64,000 bases of DNA from Bolinopsis microptera (taxonomy: Eukaryota; Ctenophora; Tentaculata; Lobata; Bolinopsidae): positions 9,235,460 through 9,299,459 of the forward strand of contig NC_087083.1 of assembly GCF_026151205.1 (NCBI RefSeq), read 5' to 3'. The notes under the pieces are model-generated. The model made no database searches. It was given only the letters and a program-made list of their open reading frames with translations, and was not told the DNA's origin. A program made the position numbers and the translations under genes. Each line of letters starts with the position of its first letter. The first letter of the stretch is position 1. Positions 1 through 11,074 of this stretch are shown piece after piece.

Positions 1-300
1 CCAGAAGAATATAAAATTTAAAATATACATGCTTCTTATACTGATGATAGTTTTGACCTTCGCTTTATCATTTTATTAGCGACACAACAAATAGGACGAA
101 TCGCCAGGAAGCAGGAGAACTGTCATTTTATTATCTATCTATTTTATTATCTATCTACTATCTATCTTTTCACTCGATTACAGTCTTCCGCCAGGAAGCC
201 GTAGTTTACTGAACAGGGGTTTAACCTCAGTCCAATCGGGACTTCCTGGGCCTCTAGCTCTACTAACGTTAGGAATCAATCAGTCGCTTTGATAGTTTAA
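1..300. other. Non-coding flank
   Basis: No coding signal is visible. A short tetranucleotide microsatellite of the ATCT/TATC type lies at about 131-171. The rest is unremarkable AT-rich sequence. Confidence 0.5.
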
Positions 301-1570
301 GGACACGTTCATTGAAGTTTGAGGAAATTGGTAAATTTCTAAAACAGCGTTTTTGACGATAGTGGTTTAATTTTAACATATATTAATCTAGCGTGTTCAT
401 AAGTTCTGAACATTAGCCACGTGACCCATACTCCCATATGCACTGCTCAAAAATAAAATGTATTGTTTTTAGGCACTATTATGTAAAAAATGTCACATTT
501 TTGTGACATTGTTTACCATAGCTGCCCAATTAGCATTTTTTGGTCTAAAATATAGTAGATTAGGTCAATCTAACAATTATGATACAATGTAGGCCTAAAG
601 GGCAGTGATCGAACGGCTTTAAGGCAACATTTCGTAAACTTTGTCACACTCAGAATACGAGTCCTCTTTTCTACTGTGAGGTGTCCTCAAAACCCTTTCA
701 ACTCATTATTTGATAGTTCTTCTACCAATCATAGCCCTAAAATATGTTGTTTTTTTAAAAGTTAACAAATACATGCACTTGGCTATTGGGAAATGATGTA
801 AATTCTGTCACATTATATGGAATTTGAAATTCTGGGTGAATTTCCGAAATCATTTATATCTGATTTTGGTTTGGAAGGCGGGAAAACTCTATATAAGGAC
901 GAAACACGGATACAGTTGATTGAAGTATAGGGCAGTTGATGTAAACATCGTCACAAAATGATACGAAATCGTAAATGGACACGTTCATGTTGAAGTTTAA
1001 GGATATTGGTAAACCAAAAAAAAATAGCGTGTTCAGAAGTTCTGGACATTAGCCACGTGACCCATACTTCCATATACACGGCTCAGAAATACAATTTATT
1101 GTTTTTAGGCACTATAATGTAAAAAATGTCACATTTTTGTGACTGCCCAATTAGCATTTTTTGGTTTAAAATATAGTAGATTAGGTCATTCTAAAAATTA
1201 TGATACAACATTTGGCTAACGGGCAGGGATCGAACGGTTTTAAGGCAATATTTCGTAAACTTTGTCACACTCAGAATACGATACCTCTTTTCTACTGTGA
1301 GGTGTCCTCAAAACCCTTTCAACTCATTATTTGATGGTTTTTCTACCAATCATAGCCCTAAAATATGTTGTTTTGAAAAGTAAGCAAATACATGCACTTA
1401 TTGGGAAATGATGTAAATTCTGTCACATTATATGGAATTTAAAATTTTGGGTGAATTGCCGAAATCATTTATATCTGATTTTGGTTTGGAAGGCGGGAAA
1501 ACTGTATAATGGACGATGCACGGATAGAGCTGATTCAAGTTAAGGGCAGTTGATGTAAAAATTGTCACAA
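301..1570. repeat. Imperfect tandem duplication of the left part of the TIR element
   Basis: About 300-965 and 966-1570 align over most of their length. Shared landmarks include CATTAGCCACGTGACCCATA, then AAAAAATGTCACATTTTTGTG, then TAAACTTTGTCACACTCAGA, then GGAAGGCGGGAAAACT, in the same order. Each copy starts with the terminal repeat sequence, so the element's own left end has been duplicated internally. Divergence of several percent suggests the duplication is not recent. Confidence 0.75.
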
Positions 1571-1574
1571 TAAT

Positions 1575-2170
1575 AATAAGGGCAGTTGATATGAAAGAAA
1601 ATCTATCTAACTAATGCAATGGCTGATGTGACGAAATTTACATTTCTTGACCTTATTTTGAAGAAACATGCCTCGATTAGAATTCAATATTCTTCCAGGA
1701 ATTATTAGTAGGTTATTATTCAGCAAATCAGAACTCAAGTTTAACAATTCTGAGTTTAATTTTACTAAGTTACCGAAATGTGACGAAATTCACTTTTCCT
1801 GCCCCAACAGTATAATTTCAATGTGATTAAAAATGGGCATGGGTTTCTATATTTCCTTATCTCTGAATTAATCATTTCAAACTATAATTAGGACTGTTGA
1901 TGTGAAAGAAAGTGAATCTAAATTTTACAATGACGTATGTGACAAAATTTACATTTCTTGACCCTATTTTGAAGAACCATACCCCGATTAAAATTCAATA
2001 TTCCTCCAGGAATTATTAGTAGGTTTCTATATTTCCTGTATAAATCCATTCCAACTATTATAATAAGGGCAGTTGATATGAAAGAAAATCTATCTAACTA
2101 ATGCAATGGCTGATGTGACGAAATTTACATTTCTTGCCCCTATTTTGAAGAATCATACCTCAATTAGTAT
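1575..2170. repeat. Three internal repeats of about 150-170 bp inside the TIR element
   Basis: Copies begin near 1578, 1890 and 2065. Each starts around GGGCAGTTGATATGAAAGAA, contains the GTGACGAAATTTACAT motif followed by TTCTTGACC or TTCTTGCCC, and ends around TTTTGAAGAA plus an AATTATTAGTAGG segment (the third copy is cut earlier). They extend the dispersed-motif structure of the element and contain no coding frame. Confidence 0.7.
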
Positions 2171-2995
2171 ATAATGTTACTTTATCACCATCACTATGTC
2201 GATAAATTAGTTATTTTGCCAACACGGAGCAAATAAAGTTATAATTTTTTTTTTTGTGACGAAATTTACAAATTTGTACCCTGTTCAGGTGTTGAAATTT
2301 ATCCAATGTTAACATATCACTGCCATATAATAATTTATATGACCGGCGTATGGTTGAAATATTGTTAATTGATCCATAGTACGTAATATAGGGTGTTTAA
2401 GTTGGTATACTAATATTTACTCAATTTCACACATGTGTTGAGATATCATACAAATTTATGTGACTAAATTTACCTATTTCTGCCTTCTGTATTTGTATTT
2501 GCCTATAACAATGAAATATGTGAACAATTTCAAACACATTCAGCTCACAAAATAATGCTAGACTATTCGGTATTTCTTGTCAGGATGTCATAAACATCCC
2601 TCATAAAAATTTCTTAAATGTGTGACGGAGTTTACATGGTGCTACCATTTAAGGAAAAAAGTCGCTAAATATGTAGATAATAGTCATATACAGCTATTCT
2701 ATGAATTGGAAATTCGAAAATTTGGTCAAACACGGCAACAAGGGGTCCATATAAACTCCGTCACGTTTTTATAGTGTGACAAAGTTTACAACTCACTGCC
2801 GGCCGCATATTTAAGCGATATCTTATCGTCTGATAAAGATATCGTTATGCGACAAAGTTTATCTAGAGGATGAAACGATTATCTTAGGGTTAGAGGGTTT
2901 ATATAGTTTCATAGTGTGACACATTTTACATCATCGTGCCATTCAGTAGGGTCACTAATATTTACCAATATCCTCAAACTTCAATGAACGTGTCC

Positions 2996-4215
2996 ATAAA
3001 TGTTTCACTTCAATAAACGAGGAAATACTAACGTTACAAAATGGGACCTCGAACCAGATTTTATATCCAGATCAAATGTGTAATTATGATAAGAGTAACG
3101 AGAGGCGAAAACTAGTAAATAAACTGTGTAAAATGTTGTTTGTATATTTTACACGTTTTTAACATTTTTAACAATACTAAAATATTGGAGGGTTTCAAAC
3201 TTAGGTAAACTTCCGAGCGGAAGATTGTACAGTATGTATATATTGTACAGTATATATTGTAGAGTATATGTATAATGTATATATACAGTATATGTGTATA
3301 ATTTTATTGCCTAGTATAATACTAATACTTCATGTTTTATTCCCGGACAGCTCCAGCTAAACTGGAGCTCATGAATGAGCCCTCNNNNNNNNNNNNNNNN
3401 NNNNNNNNNNNNNNNNNNNNNNNNNNNNNNNNNNNNNNNNNNNNNNNNNNNNNNNNNNNNNNNNNNNNNNNNNNNNNNNNNNNNCTTTAATTAAGTCAGC
3501 TGGTTATTTATTTTTAAATTTAACGGTTGTCAAAATCAGCCTACGATTAAAAAAGTCAACGAATTAGATACATCTATTTTATGATGGATGATGTTATTCT
3601 AAAATGTTGACCATGACTTTAATGTAAGGATCCTCTAAATTCTATATTAATTTCAATCTTCCTTTAAAGATAGTTAAATGACTTATAATAAGGCTTATAA
3701 TAGTTAACAACCATTTCCATAGAAGACATATAGTAAATTTGTTAATGGTAGAATTATACCAGAAATGGAATATACGTTGACCTTTAATTAACAAAACTCT
3801 GGGACTCGGGGAAATTCAGGGAGATATAACGGAAAACGATCGAAGGAGCGATATCTTTCTCGGGTCAGTGCAGTCTATAAGTTTGTTTCAATGTTTCAGA
3901 GCAGTGCTGATAAACAAAGTCTAATAAGCCGGTTCCGCCCGGATGCTTTAATCTTTCCAGTCATAAGTATTCCAGTAAGTTCCTCGCCTTAATTTAATAT
4001 GAGCCTTTCAAATTAGTATTTTGTTTCTTATAAAGACTATTTACCCCCCTCCCGTCAGCCAGCGAGGGGGTTTAGAAGTGCTGACGAGTGACGGGTGTAG
4101 GCAGGGAAAATTAGTATGCGACTGATATAAACAGTTGGTCAACAGAGTTAAGTTCATTGAAGTACAAATATTAATGAAATTAGCGAAGTTTTATTGTTAA
4201 TAAAATTGATTTGAA
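2996..4215. other. Intergenic stretch with AT microsatellite and gap
   Basis: No gene is supported. A TATA/GTACAG-rich AT microsatellite lies at about 3218-3300. A short inverted repeat (GAGCTCCAGTTTAGCTGGAGC on the minus strand) sits at about 3350-3371 just before the N gap. From 3485 to 4215 I see nothing specific. Confidence 0.5.
3385..3484. other. Assembly gap (100 N)
   Basis: Exactly 100 N, the conventional placeholder for a gap of unknown length. Features flanking it may not be truly adjacent. Confidence 0.99.
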
Positions 4216-4666
4216 CCATAGTTGGTTCGTGCGCACTTAACGTACTTTTAAAACATAACGCACTTAACGTACGAAAAAACGTAAAACGCACTTTTACCTA
4301 CACTCGCTGGGCCATTTTCGATTTTTTCATTTTTGAATACACAGTTCAAAACATCAGACAGTGTTATTTCCAAGATTTCACATAAACTGTCATTGGTGAG
4401 CCTTACAGTAGCTATTTTTGGAATGCCAGTGTGCGTGTGCAGTGTTGCGGGCGTTGCCTCTGGACTGAGTGTAAACTGTAACGTGATATAAGAGCGAATT
4501 TTCCAGAACGTGTAAGATCTGTTCACTACACTGCTGCAGTCTACAGAAAATGCTGGTGAATTCAACGGTAAAACTAAACGTACTTAAACGCACTTTTAAC
4601 GCACTAAATAATTCAAACGCACTTTACGTACTTTTCCCGAAAAATTGACGCACGAACCAACTATGG
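4216..4666. mobile_element. MITE, 451 bp, with GCACTTTTAACGTACTT subterminal repeats
   Basis: A perfect 18-bp terminal inverted repeat, CCATAGTTGGTTCGTGCG, opens the element at 4216 and closes it at 4666. Just inside both ends are several copies of an ACGCACTTTTAACGTACTT-like motif. The open frames inside look like chance. No target duplication is obvious. Confidence 0.8.
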
Positions 4667-5132
4667 GTAAATATGTTACGTTTTTTTGCTTTTACTAAGC
4701 TATGTTGATATTTCTACTTCATAATTATAATTATTAGAAATCCTAATTAGTGGTGCAGCATGTATTTATATTGTATAGGCATCATAGGCATTTGAAACGT
4801 ATCGTTTTAAATTACAAACCGGTAAATATCAGTATTCTTCTTATCATATAAAAGACAAAATCAAAGCTTTGGGGTGCGAGTAAAAAACATAAAATACTCT
4901 AGAAGGTAAGTGAAATCGAGTATGCAGTTTGGTGTCTACAATTTTTTCTAGGCACAGGGTCCTTTGAAAGGACAAAAGGAAATCGCGGCATGTGCGGAAT
5001 CGCGATTCGTTCAGTTATCCGCGACAAATCGCGCATTCTCCTTCAAATCTTAGGGTCAATTAACACATTCTCGCTTACAAACAATCTCTATTGCTTCTCC
5101 TGGGAGAATTAAGAGATTAACTCAAACGATTT
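4667..5132. other. No gene seen
   Basis: AT-rich sequence between two MITEs; I see no coding or structural signal. Confidence 0.4.
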
Positions 5133-5300
5133 TTTTGCGATAGTCTAAACGCGCTAACTAGCTTTACGTATCGACAGCTAGCGCAATCTAGCACTATGTG
5201 GCGCTAATAAGCGCAACGTCATAGTTAGCGCTGTAAGTGCTAACTATATTGATATGTAATGTTAGTTAGCGCTTACCATCGCGTTTAGACTATTGCAAAA
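5133..5300. mobile_element. Small palindromic MITE, about 165 bp
   Basis: The left end TTTTGCGATAGTCTAAACGC is matched by an inverted copy ending near 5300 with one mismatch. The interior is rich in GCGCTAACTAGC-like words in both orientations, so a single strand could fold on itself. It is too short to code. Confidence 0.75.
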
Positions 5301-5954
5301 TAACCACTCAAGCTGATTCCACCGTCAAAGCTCTTATTGCAAAATAGTGAAATAATATCACAATTCGGTCTGATAAAAACGGGCGTGCCAGTAACACGAG
5401 TATTAGTAAGTCTTTCTGTTTTCTTCATTTTTTCTAGATGAGGAGACGCCAAATTTTCACACATAATTTCGATAACCGAAAACATAGTCAAGGAGATGGT
5501 CCGCAGATTGGGTGATGACAGTTAAGATGCCTACTTCTAAACTTATCAATAGGTTCACTAGGTTTAGGCTAATTATGTTTTGAATTAGGGCACTGTAAAT
5601 CCATCCACAACGTATTATCCGAGCCGGAGTGTCAGTGCTTTTATTCGAGATCTTTACCGAAGTTTGATTCAGCCAATATAAGATTCCCTAGGGTTGCAAC
5701 TTTTCTCCGTGTAGTTTTAGTTTTACGAAAGTTTCTGTACGCGCTTACAATTTTTGAACACGTCAACGTTCACCTATTATTTATCAAATGTTTCTGTATG
5801 ATCTGAGATTTAAAGCATCTTCAGATCCGTTATGATTCAGAAGCTTTTTTCCCTTTAAACAGTACGTTCACAAAATTGAGTGATGATAAATATTGAAAAC
5901 TAAGAAATTTTCTGTAAAATTCAACCTTGAAGGAAGAATAATCAGCTTCTTCTA
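5301..5954. other. Upstream region of the secreted coiled-coil gene
   Basis: No reading frame is supported. The stretch must hold the promoter and 5' UTR of the gene starting at 5955, but I cannot point to a TATA box or other element with confidence. Confidence 0.4.
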
Positions 5955-6866
5955 ATGGCCGCTCCAGTAAACATGATACTTGGATTTATGCTCTTATTAG
6001 CTTCAGTATCAAGTACTAACAACTCGCCCAGAAATAACATCATAGTAAGTTAGATATTAAACTTATTATGGTTTCTTTACTAGTAGTTCCAAATATAAAA
6101 GCGAGTTCTTCGTCTAATAGCTAATATCTCGTATTCTTTTTAATACCCTGGTCACCAACAAGTTCTTCAAATCTAACCATGAATTTCTTCTAAAACCTTG
6201 TTTATCCTAGTCAAATTTCAGGACGAAGACGATGTGGCTGACCTCAAGGATTTACTCCACTCATCAATGCAGAGCATAATCTTACTGAACGACCTGGTTA
6301 CCAAGCTCACGGAAAAAGTTGCTGATCTGACCATATCATTTGCTGATACCAAAGCCGATATGCGAAACCTGAAGACCACAGTTGAGGAAGAGAGGGCGAA
6401 CCTGAAGACTTCCGTTGAGGAAAAGATGACGAACCTGATGACCACAGTTGATAGTGAAATGGCAAACCTGAAGACCTCAGTTGAGGAAGATATGGCGGAC
6501 CTAAAAGCTAGCCCTAGGGAGGTGATGATAGTGAGTGGGGAGGAAGAAGCAGGTGAGGCTGGATGTGCTAGAGTATGTTCTGGAACCACTGGTCGAGGCA
6601 CCACAAATTGGATTGATTTTTCTTCTACCGGTGTCAATTTGAGTGTGGACATTAGCGACTGCGGGTTTGTCAAGGTACCAACTGTCACCATCTCGGTTGA
6701 GGGAAACTTTTATCTTTGGAAAAGTACCGGTCTTGCTGCAGTCCACGACACAACCACAACATCTTTTAGTATATATGTAGATGGACCAAAGTACGATCCT
6801 CAGGATGGAAACGCTGAGTCCTGGGGTTGGAATGTAGAATGGATATCTGTTGGATACATCTGCTAA
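5955..6866 (+). CDS. Secreted coiled-coil protein with conserved C-terminal cysteine-framed domain
   Basis: Two exons, 5955-6044 and 6222-6866, give 244 aa. Exon 1 starts at an ATG and encodes MAAPVNMILGFMLLLASVSS, a clear signal peptide. It ends at a GTAAGT donor in phase 0. Exon 2 begins after a TTTCAG acceptor, also in phase 0. Residues about 31-135 form an acidic coiled coil with a near-repeated 11- to 14-residue pattern (NLKTSVEE, NLMTTVDS, NLKTSVEE, DLKA). After a Glu-rich linker, residues about 145-244 form a compact beta-rich domain with three landmarks: CSGTTGRGTTNW, DISDCGFVKVPTVTISVEG and WNVEWISVGYIC at the extreme C-terminus. From memory, domains of this kind follow coiled coils in many secreted marine-invertebrate proteins. 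I cannot name the family; an oligomeric lectin-like or C1q-like trimer is a guess. Confidence 0.85.
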
Positions 6867-7431
6867 TTCAAACTGAAAAGAACAAACTAGACTTCTTCTG
6901 GTGGGACTGTTTGATTATTGACTTGGCGAATATTCTGATAAAAAGGGTTTTTGATCGTGTTTCTTTCTTGCATGATATAATCTATGGGGCTATGACCTAT
7001 CTTCTTGTATATCTTATACTATAACTATTGCTAGATAAAAGTAATTACTGGCCAAGTCGTCACGTTAAATTCTTTGTCATCGCCTTCATTGTTTTAGGAG
7101 TATCATGTTTTTATTTTACGGTTGATAATTTGTTGATATTTTAGCTAGGAGAAAGCACAACGCACTTTTAGAGCCGATGTTAAGCATTTAAAGTGAATTC
7201 TACTGGAAGTTTATTCATACGAATAAGTTTAACAGGCGATGGTTCCAGCGCTAATCAATTAAATTCTGTTAGTCATCTAGTTAAAGTGGTTTTATTGTGT
7301 TATCCGTTATTGTACAAGTTTGAAGATTTGCAATCCGATGACTTGATCAGAAAAAGTGAAGTGAAGAGTATGTTAAGAGAGTGGTAAGTGGTAGTACCAG
7401 TGGTTAAAAGAGTTGAAGGATAGGTTGAAAA
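6867..7431. other. 3' flank of the coiled-coil gene
   Basis: Probable 3' UTR and spacer. No further convincing reading frame is seen. Confidence 0.4.
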
Positions 7432-7633
7432 CTATATCCTGAATAGAAGAGACGGATAATATCTGAATCTACCTGGCTTATAACTTCTAATGTGTAGATT
7501 TGTGGAGTTCTCGACAGTCCCAACTGCACAGTTACTGGCTGAAAACAAAACCATAAAATTACATACATGGAACTGAAACTGGAAATCAATCTAACCTTCG
7601 AAATTTGTAAATTTATTTCTGAATTTGGGTCCA
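7432..7633 (-). CDS. Possible 3' end of an unrecognised spliced gene
   Basis: Two short stretches on the minus strand behave like exons. The first, 7596-7633, follows a TTAG acceptor and ends at GTTAG in phase 1. The second, 7432-7538, follows TTTTCAG, stays in the same frame and ends at TAG. Joined across a 57-bp intron they read GPKFRNKFTNFEASNCAVG and then TVENSTNLHIRSYKPG up to the stop. A tiny upstream exon near 7685-7700 is possible. I recognise no domain. The first donor is weak and the piece is short, so it may be chance or a relic. Confidence 0.25.
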
Positions 7634-7639
7634 CTAACT

Positions 7640-8251
7640 TAGGAAAGTGCAAGGTTTCCAAACAAATTAGATGTAAACTCACGTAAACACCGCGGTAGTT
7701 GCTAAAAGAACGTGTTCTTAGTAACACATGTGAGGTGGTAAGAGTGGGAGGGGTAATAGTCTCGGTCACACGACACCCTGACCCTATCTCCTGGTTCCAC
7801 GCTAGTTCCTGGCATTACCGTTCCGTGGTCCACGTGCTGACCAGGACATGGCTGGGCTGGATAATTATAATTTCAATGAAATATAACTTTTGTTTTTGAA
7901 TTTCCAACTAATTTCATCCTGCCGCCAACAACAGAACGACATCAACCCAAACAAACATAACTTAAAACAAGAGTTTGACGTTAATTTTATATTTCTATAG
8001 TGTCTATTCCCGTTTCCAATATCCATTTAAATTCTATACGACACACTGAAAGTAAATTCTATCCAGGTTGATCCGACCCGACACATCGTGTAGTTTCCCG
8101 GGCAGTCTCCAATTCCATAATCTAAAGAACCGTGACTAAGTAAGTGTAAACTGGTTAGCAGAATATACATTGTAAAACATCCCATTGATTAATATTTCAC
8201 TTGTTTTAGATAAAATATCCTTCATAATTGCTTTATGTTTTACCATATTGG
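7640..8251. other. No gene seen
   Basis: Spacer before the minisatellite, without coding support. Confidence 0.35.
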
Positions 8252-10268
8252 TTCTTTCTTAGTTGTGCATATGTTAATTGGTTCCTAAACTTTCTTAGTT
8301 GTGCATATGGTAATTGGTTCCTAAACTTTCTTAGTTATGCATATGTTAATTGGTTCCTAAACTTTCTTAGTTGTGCATATGTTAATTGGTTCCTAAACTT
8401 TCTTAGTTGTGCATATTTTAATTGGTTCCTAAACTTTCTTAGTTGTGCATATGTTAATTGGTTCCTAAACTTTCTTAGTTGTGCATATGTTAATTGGTTC
8501 CTAAACTATCTTAGTTGTGCATATGTTAATTTGTTCCTAAACTTTCTTAGTTGTGCATATGTTAATTGGTTCCTAAACTTTCTTAGTTGTGCATATGTTA
8601 ATTGGTCCCTAAACTGTCTTAGTTGTGCATATGTTAATTGGTTCCTAAACTGTCTTAGTTGTGCGTATGTTAATTGGTTCCTAAACTTTCTTAGTTGTGC
8701 GTATGTTAATTGGTTCCTAAACTTTCTTAGTTGTGCGTATGTTAATTGGTTCCTAAACTTTCTTAGTTGTGCATATGTTAATTGGTTCCTAAACTGTCTT
8801 AGTTGTGCATATGTTAATTGGTTCCTAAACTTTTTTAGTTGTGCATATGTTAATTTGTTCCTAAACTTTCTTAGTTGTGCATATGTTAATTGGTTCCTAA
8901 ACTTTCTTAGTTGTGCATATGTTAATTGGTTCCTAAACTTTCTTAGTTGTGCATATGTTAATTGGTTCCTAAACTTTCTTAGTTGTGCATATGTTAATTG
9001 GTTCCTAAACTTTCTTAGTTGTGCATATGTTAATTGGTTCCTAAACTTTCTTAGTTGTGCATATGTTAATTGGTTCCTAAACTTTCTTAGTTGTGCATAT
9101 GTTAATTGGTTCCTAAACTTTCTTAGTTGTGCATATGTTAATTGGTTCCTAAACTTTCTTAGCTGTGCATATGTTAATTTGTTCCTAAACTTTCTTAGTT
9201 GTGCATATGTTAATTGGTTCCTAAACTTTCTTAGTTGTGCATATGTTAATTGGTTCCTAAACTGTCTTAGTTGTGCATATGTTAATTGGTTCCTAAACTT
9301 TTTTAGTTGTGCATATGTTAATTGGTTCCTAAACTTTCTTAGTTGTGCATATGTTAATTGGTTCCTAAACTTTCTTAGTTGTGCATATGTTAATTGGTTC
9401 CTAAACTTTCTTAGTTGTGCATATGTTAATTGGTTCCTAAACTTTCTTAGTTGTGCATATGTTAATTGGTTCCTAAACTTTCTTAGTTGTGCATATGTTA
9501 ATTGGTTCCTAAACTTTCTTAGTTGTGCATATGTTAATTGGTTCCTAAACTTTCTTAGTTGTGCATATGTTAATTGGTTCCTAAACTTTCTTAGTTGTGC
9601 ATATGTTAATTGGTTCCTAAACTTTCTTAGTTGTGCATATGTTAATTGGTTCCTAAACTTTCTTAGCTGTGCATATGTTAATTTGTTCCTAAACTTTCTT
9701 AGTTGTGCATATGTTAATTGGTTCCTAAACTTTCTTAGTTGTGCATATGTTAATTGGTTCCTAAACTTTCTTAGTTGTGCATATGTTAATTGGTTCCTAA
9801 ACTTTCTTAGTTGTGCATATGTTAATTGGTTCCTAAACTTTCTTAGTTGTGCATATGTTAATTGGTTCCTAAACTTTCTTAGTTTTGCATATGTTAATTG
9901 GTTCCTAAACTTTCTTAGTTGTGCATATGTTAATTGGTTCCTAAACTTTCTTAGTTGTGCATATGTTAATTGGTTCCTAAACTGTCTTAGTTGTGCATAT
10001 GTTAATTGGTTCCTAAACTTTCTTAGTTGTGCATATGTTAATTGGTTCCTAAACTTTCTTAGTTGTGCATATGTTAATTTGTTCCTAAACTTTCTTAGTT
10101 GTGCATATGTTAATTGGTTCCTAAACTTTCTTAGTTGTGCATATGTTAATTGGTTCCTAAACTGTCTTAGTTGTGCATATGTTAATTGGTTCCTAAACTT
10201 TTTTAGTTGTGCATATGTTAATTGGTTCCTAAACTTTCTTAATTGTGCATATGTTAATTAGTTCCTAA
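8252..10268. repeat. 36-bp minisatellite, about 56 copies
   Basis: The unit is 36 bp, beginning TTCTTAGTTGTGCATATG and ending GGTTCCTAAAC, repeated about 56 times with few substitutions. Because 36 is a multiple of 3, one plus-strand frame stays open for 677 codons and reads a 12-residue peptide over and over. Variant units recur in the same order: a TTGTTCC unit, then a GTCTTAG unit, then a TTTTTAG unit, near 9175-9300 and again near 10075-10205. This indicates block duplication of several units. No exon signals or codon bias suggest that the frame is translated. Confidence 0.95.
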
Positions 10269-10327
10269 ATGTCAAAAATATCAAATAACGGAGTAGTTCG
10301 CTGTTTATTAGTCTCATGATTGAAATA

Positions 10328-10476
10328 CTGATATCTGGATATTATCCGGTTGGAAGAGACAAGGCTCAAATTATTTGTTATATAGTAGTGTTGAAAGTAT
10401 TAAAACAGTATTAATACTTTCAACACTACTATATAACACAAAACTATATAACAACCGGATAATATCCAGATATCAG
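10328..10476. mobile_element. Palindromic MITE, about 149 bp
   Basis: The ends CTGATATCTGGATATTATCC (10328) and its exact complement (to 10476) form a terminal inverted repeat of about 25 bp. The middle is a second palindrome built from GTAGTGTTGAAAGTATTAA and its inverse. The sequence AATGTCAAAAATA occurs just left (10265) and immediately right (10477), suggesting a duplicated flank. The core recurs at 29437-29525 and 49952-49998. Confidence 0.75.
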
Positions 10477-11074
10477 AATGTCAAAAATACTTTAACTTCC
10501 CACGATAGCTTGCACGTTAATCAATAATCATCTCTTAATGACGTATATGGTGGTCAGATCGCTGAGTCCCCGAGTATATGAATAAGGAATAGTAGTAGCT
10601 AGTAACCATGGTAACTAATAAGGAATAGGACGATCCCTTATAAGTTGGAAAAAGGTAAGTTTCTAGAAAGTAAAACGGATTTTTCTGCTTTTGAAAGATT
10701 TTAAAGATATGGATTCGACAATATTTGCCATTTTTGATTGCCTACAAATTGTTAAATCCTTTTCAATAAATAAAAATCAAAATATGCAGCGATTTTGTGC
10801 ATTTCAATCCCAAAGAAAAAGGTATAGTGACAGAACCAATCACAAAACAATATAAAATGAAATAAGAGTTCAATCCACCAAGTCTCTGCGTATTCCTGTT
10901 GAATTTCACCACAAATGTCATATTGCAAATTCCTTTCCTCAAAAATGGCTCCCCCCACCCCCACCCAAAGTGAAAGCGTATCTTTGTAATCTGTAAAGCA
11001 TACCAAAACCAAATGGATCAAATGTGAATGGATGCATAGATCAAATGAGATCGCAGAGGACTCATCCCACTTAA
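10477..11074. other. Downstream flank of the receptor gene
   Basis: Presumed 3' UTR and spacer of the minus-strand receptor gene. No other gene is supported. Confidence 0.4.

Larger units (their letters stand above)
301..2995. mobile_element. Non-autonomous TIR element with dispersed GTGACGAAATTTACA motifs
   Basis: The left end at 301 (GGACACGTTCATTGAAGTTT, then GAGGAAATTGG) is repeated in inverse orientation at about 2963-2995, giving roughly 30 bp of imperfect terminal inverted repeat. A further direct copy of this end lies near 976-1013. No long reading frame lies between the ends, so it would depend on a transposase supplied elsewhere. The interior carries about 15 copies, in both orientations, of a motif near GTGACGAAATTTACA. 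They are often followed by TGCCC or TGACC and are spaced 100-350 bp apart. I see no convincing target-site duplication, so the superfamily is open. The TTAA just left of the element is not matched on the right. Confidence 0.7.

Noticed and set aside
301-310. piggyBac identity from the TTAA left of the first element
   Set aside because: The right side has ATAAA, not TTAA, so there is no TTAA target duplication.
4248-4593. Minus-strand frames of 67-105 codons
   Set aside because: They lie inside a MITE with perfect termini and show no domain.
8228-10261. 677-codon open frame of a 12-residue repeat
   Set aside because: It arises because the 36-bp minisatellite unit is a multiple of three and has no stop; no signal peptide, splice sites or varied codon use support translation.
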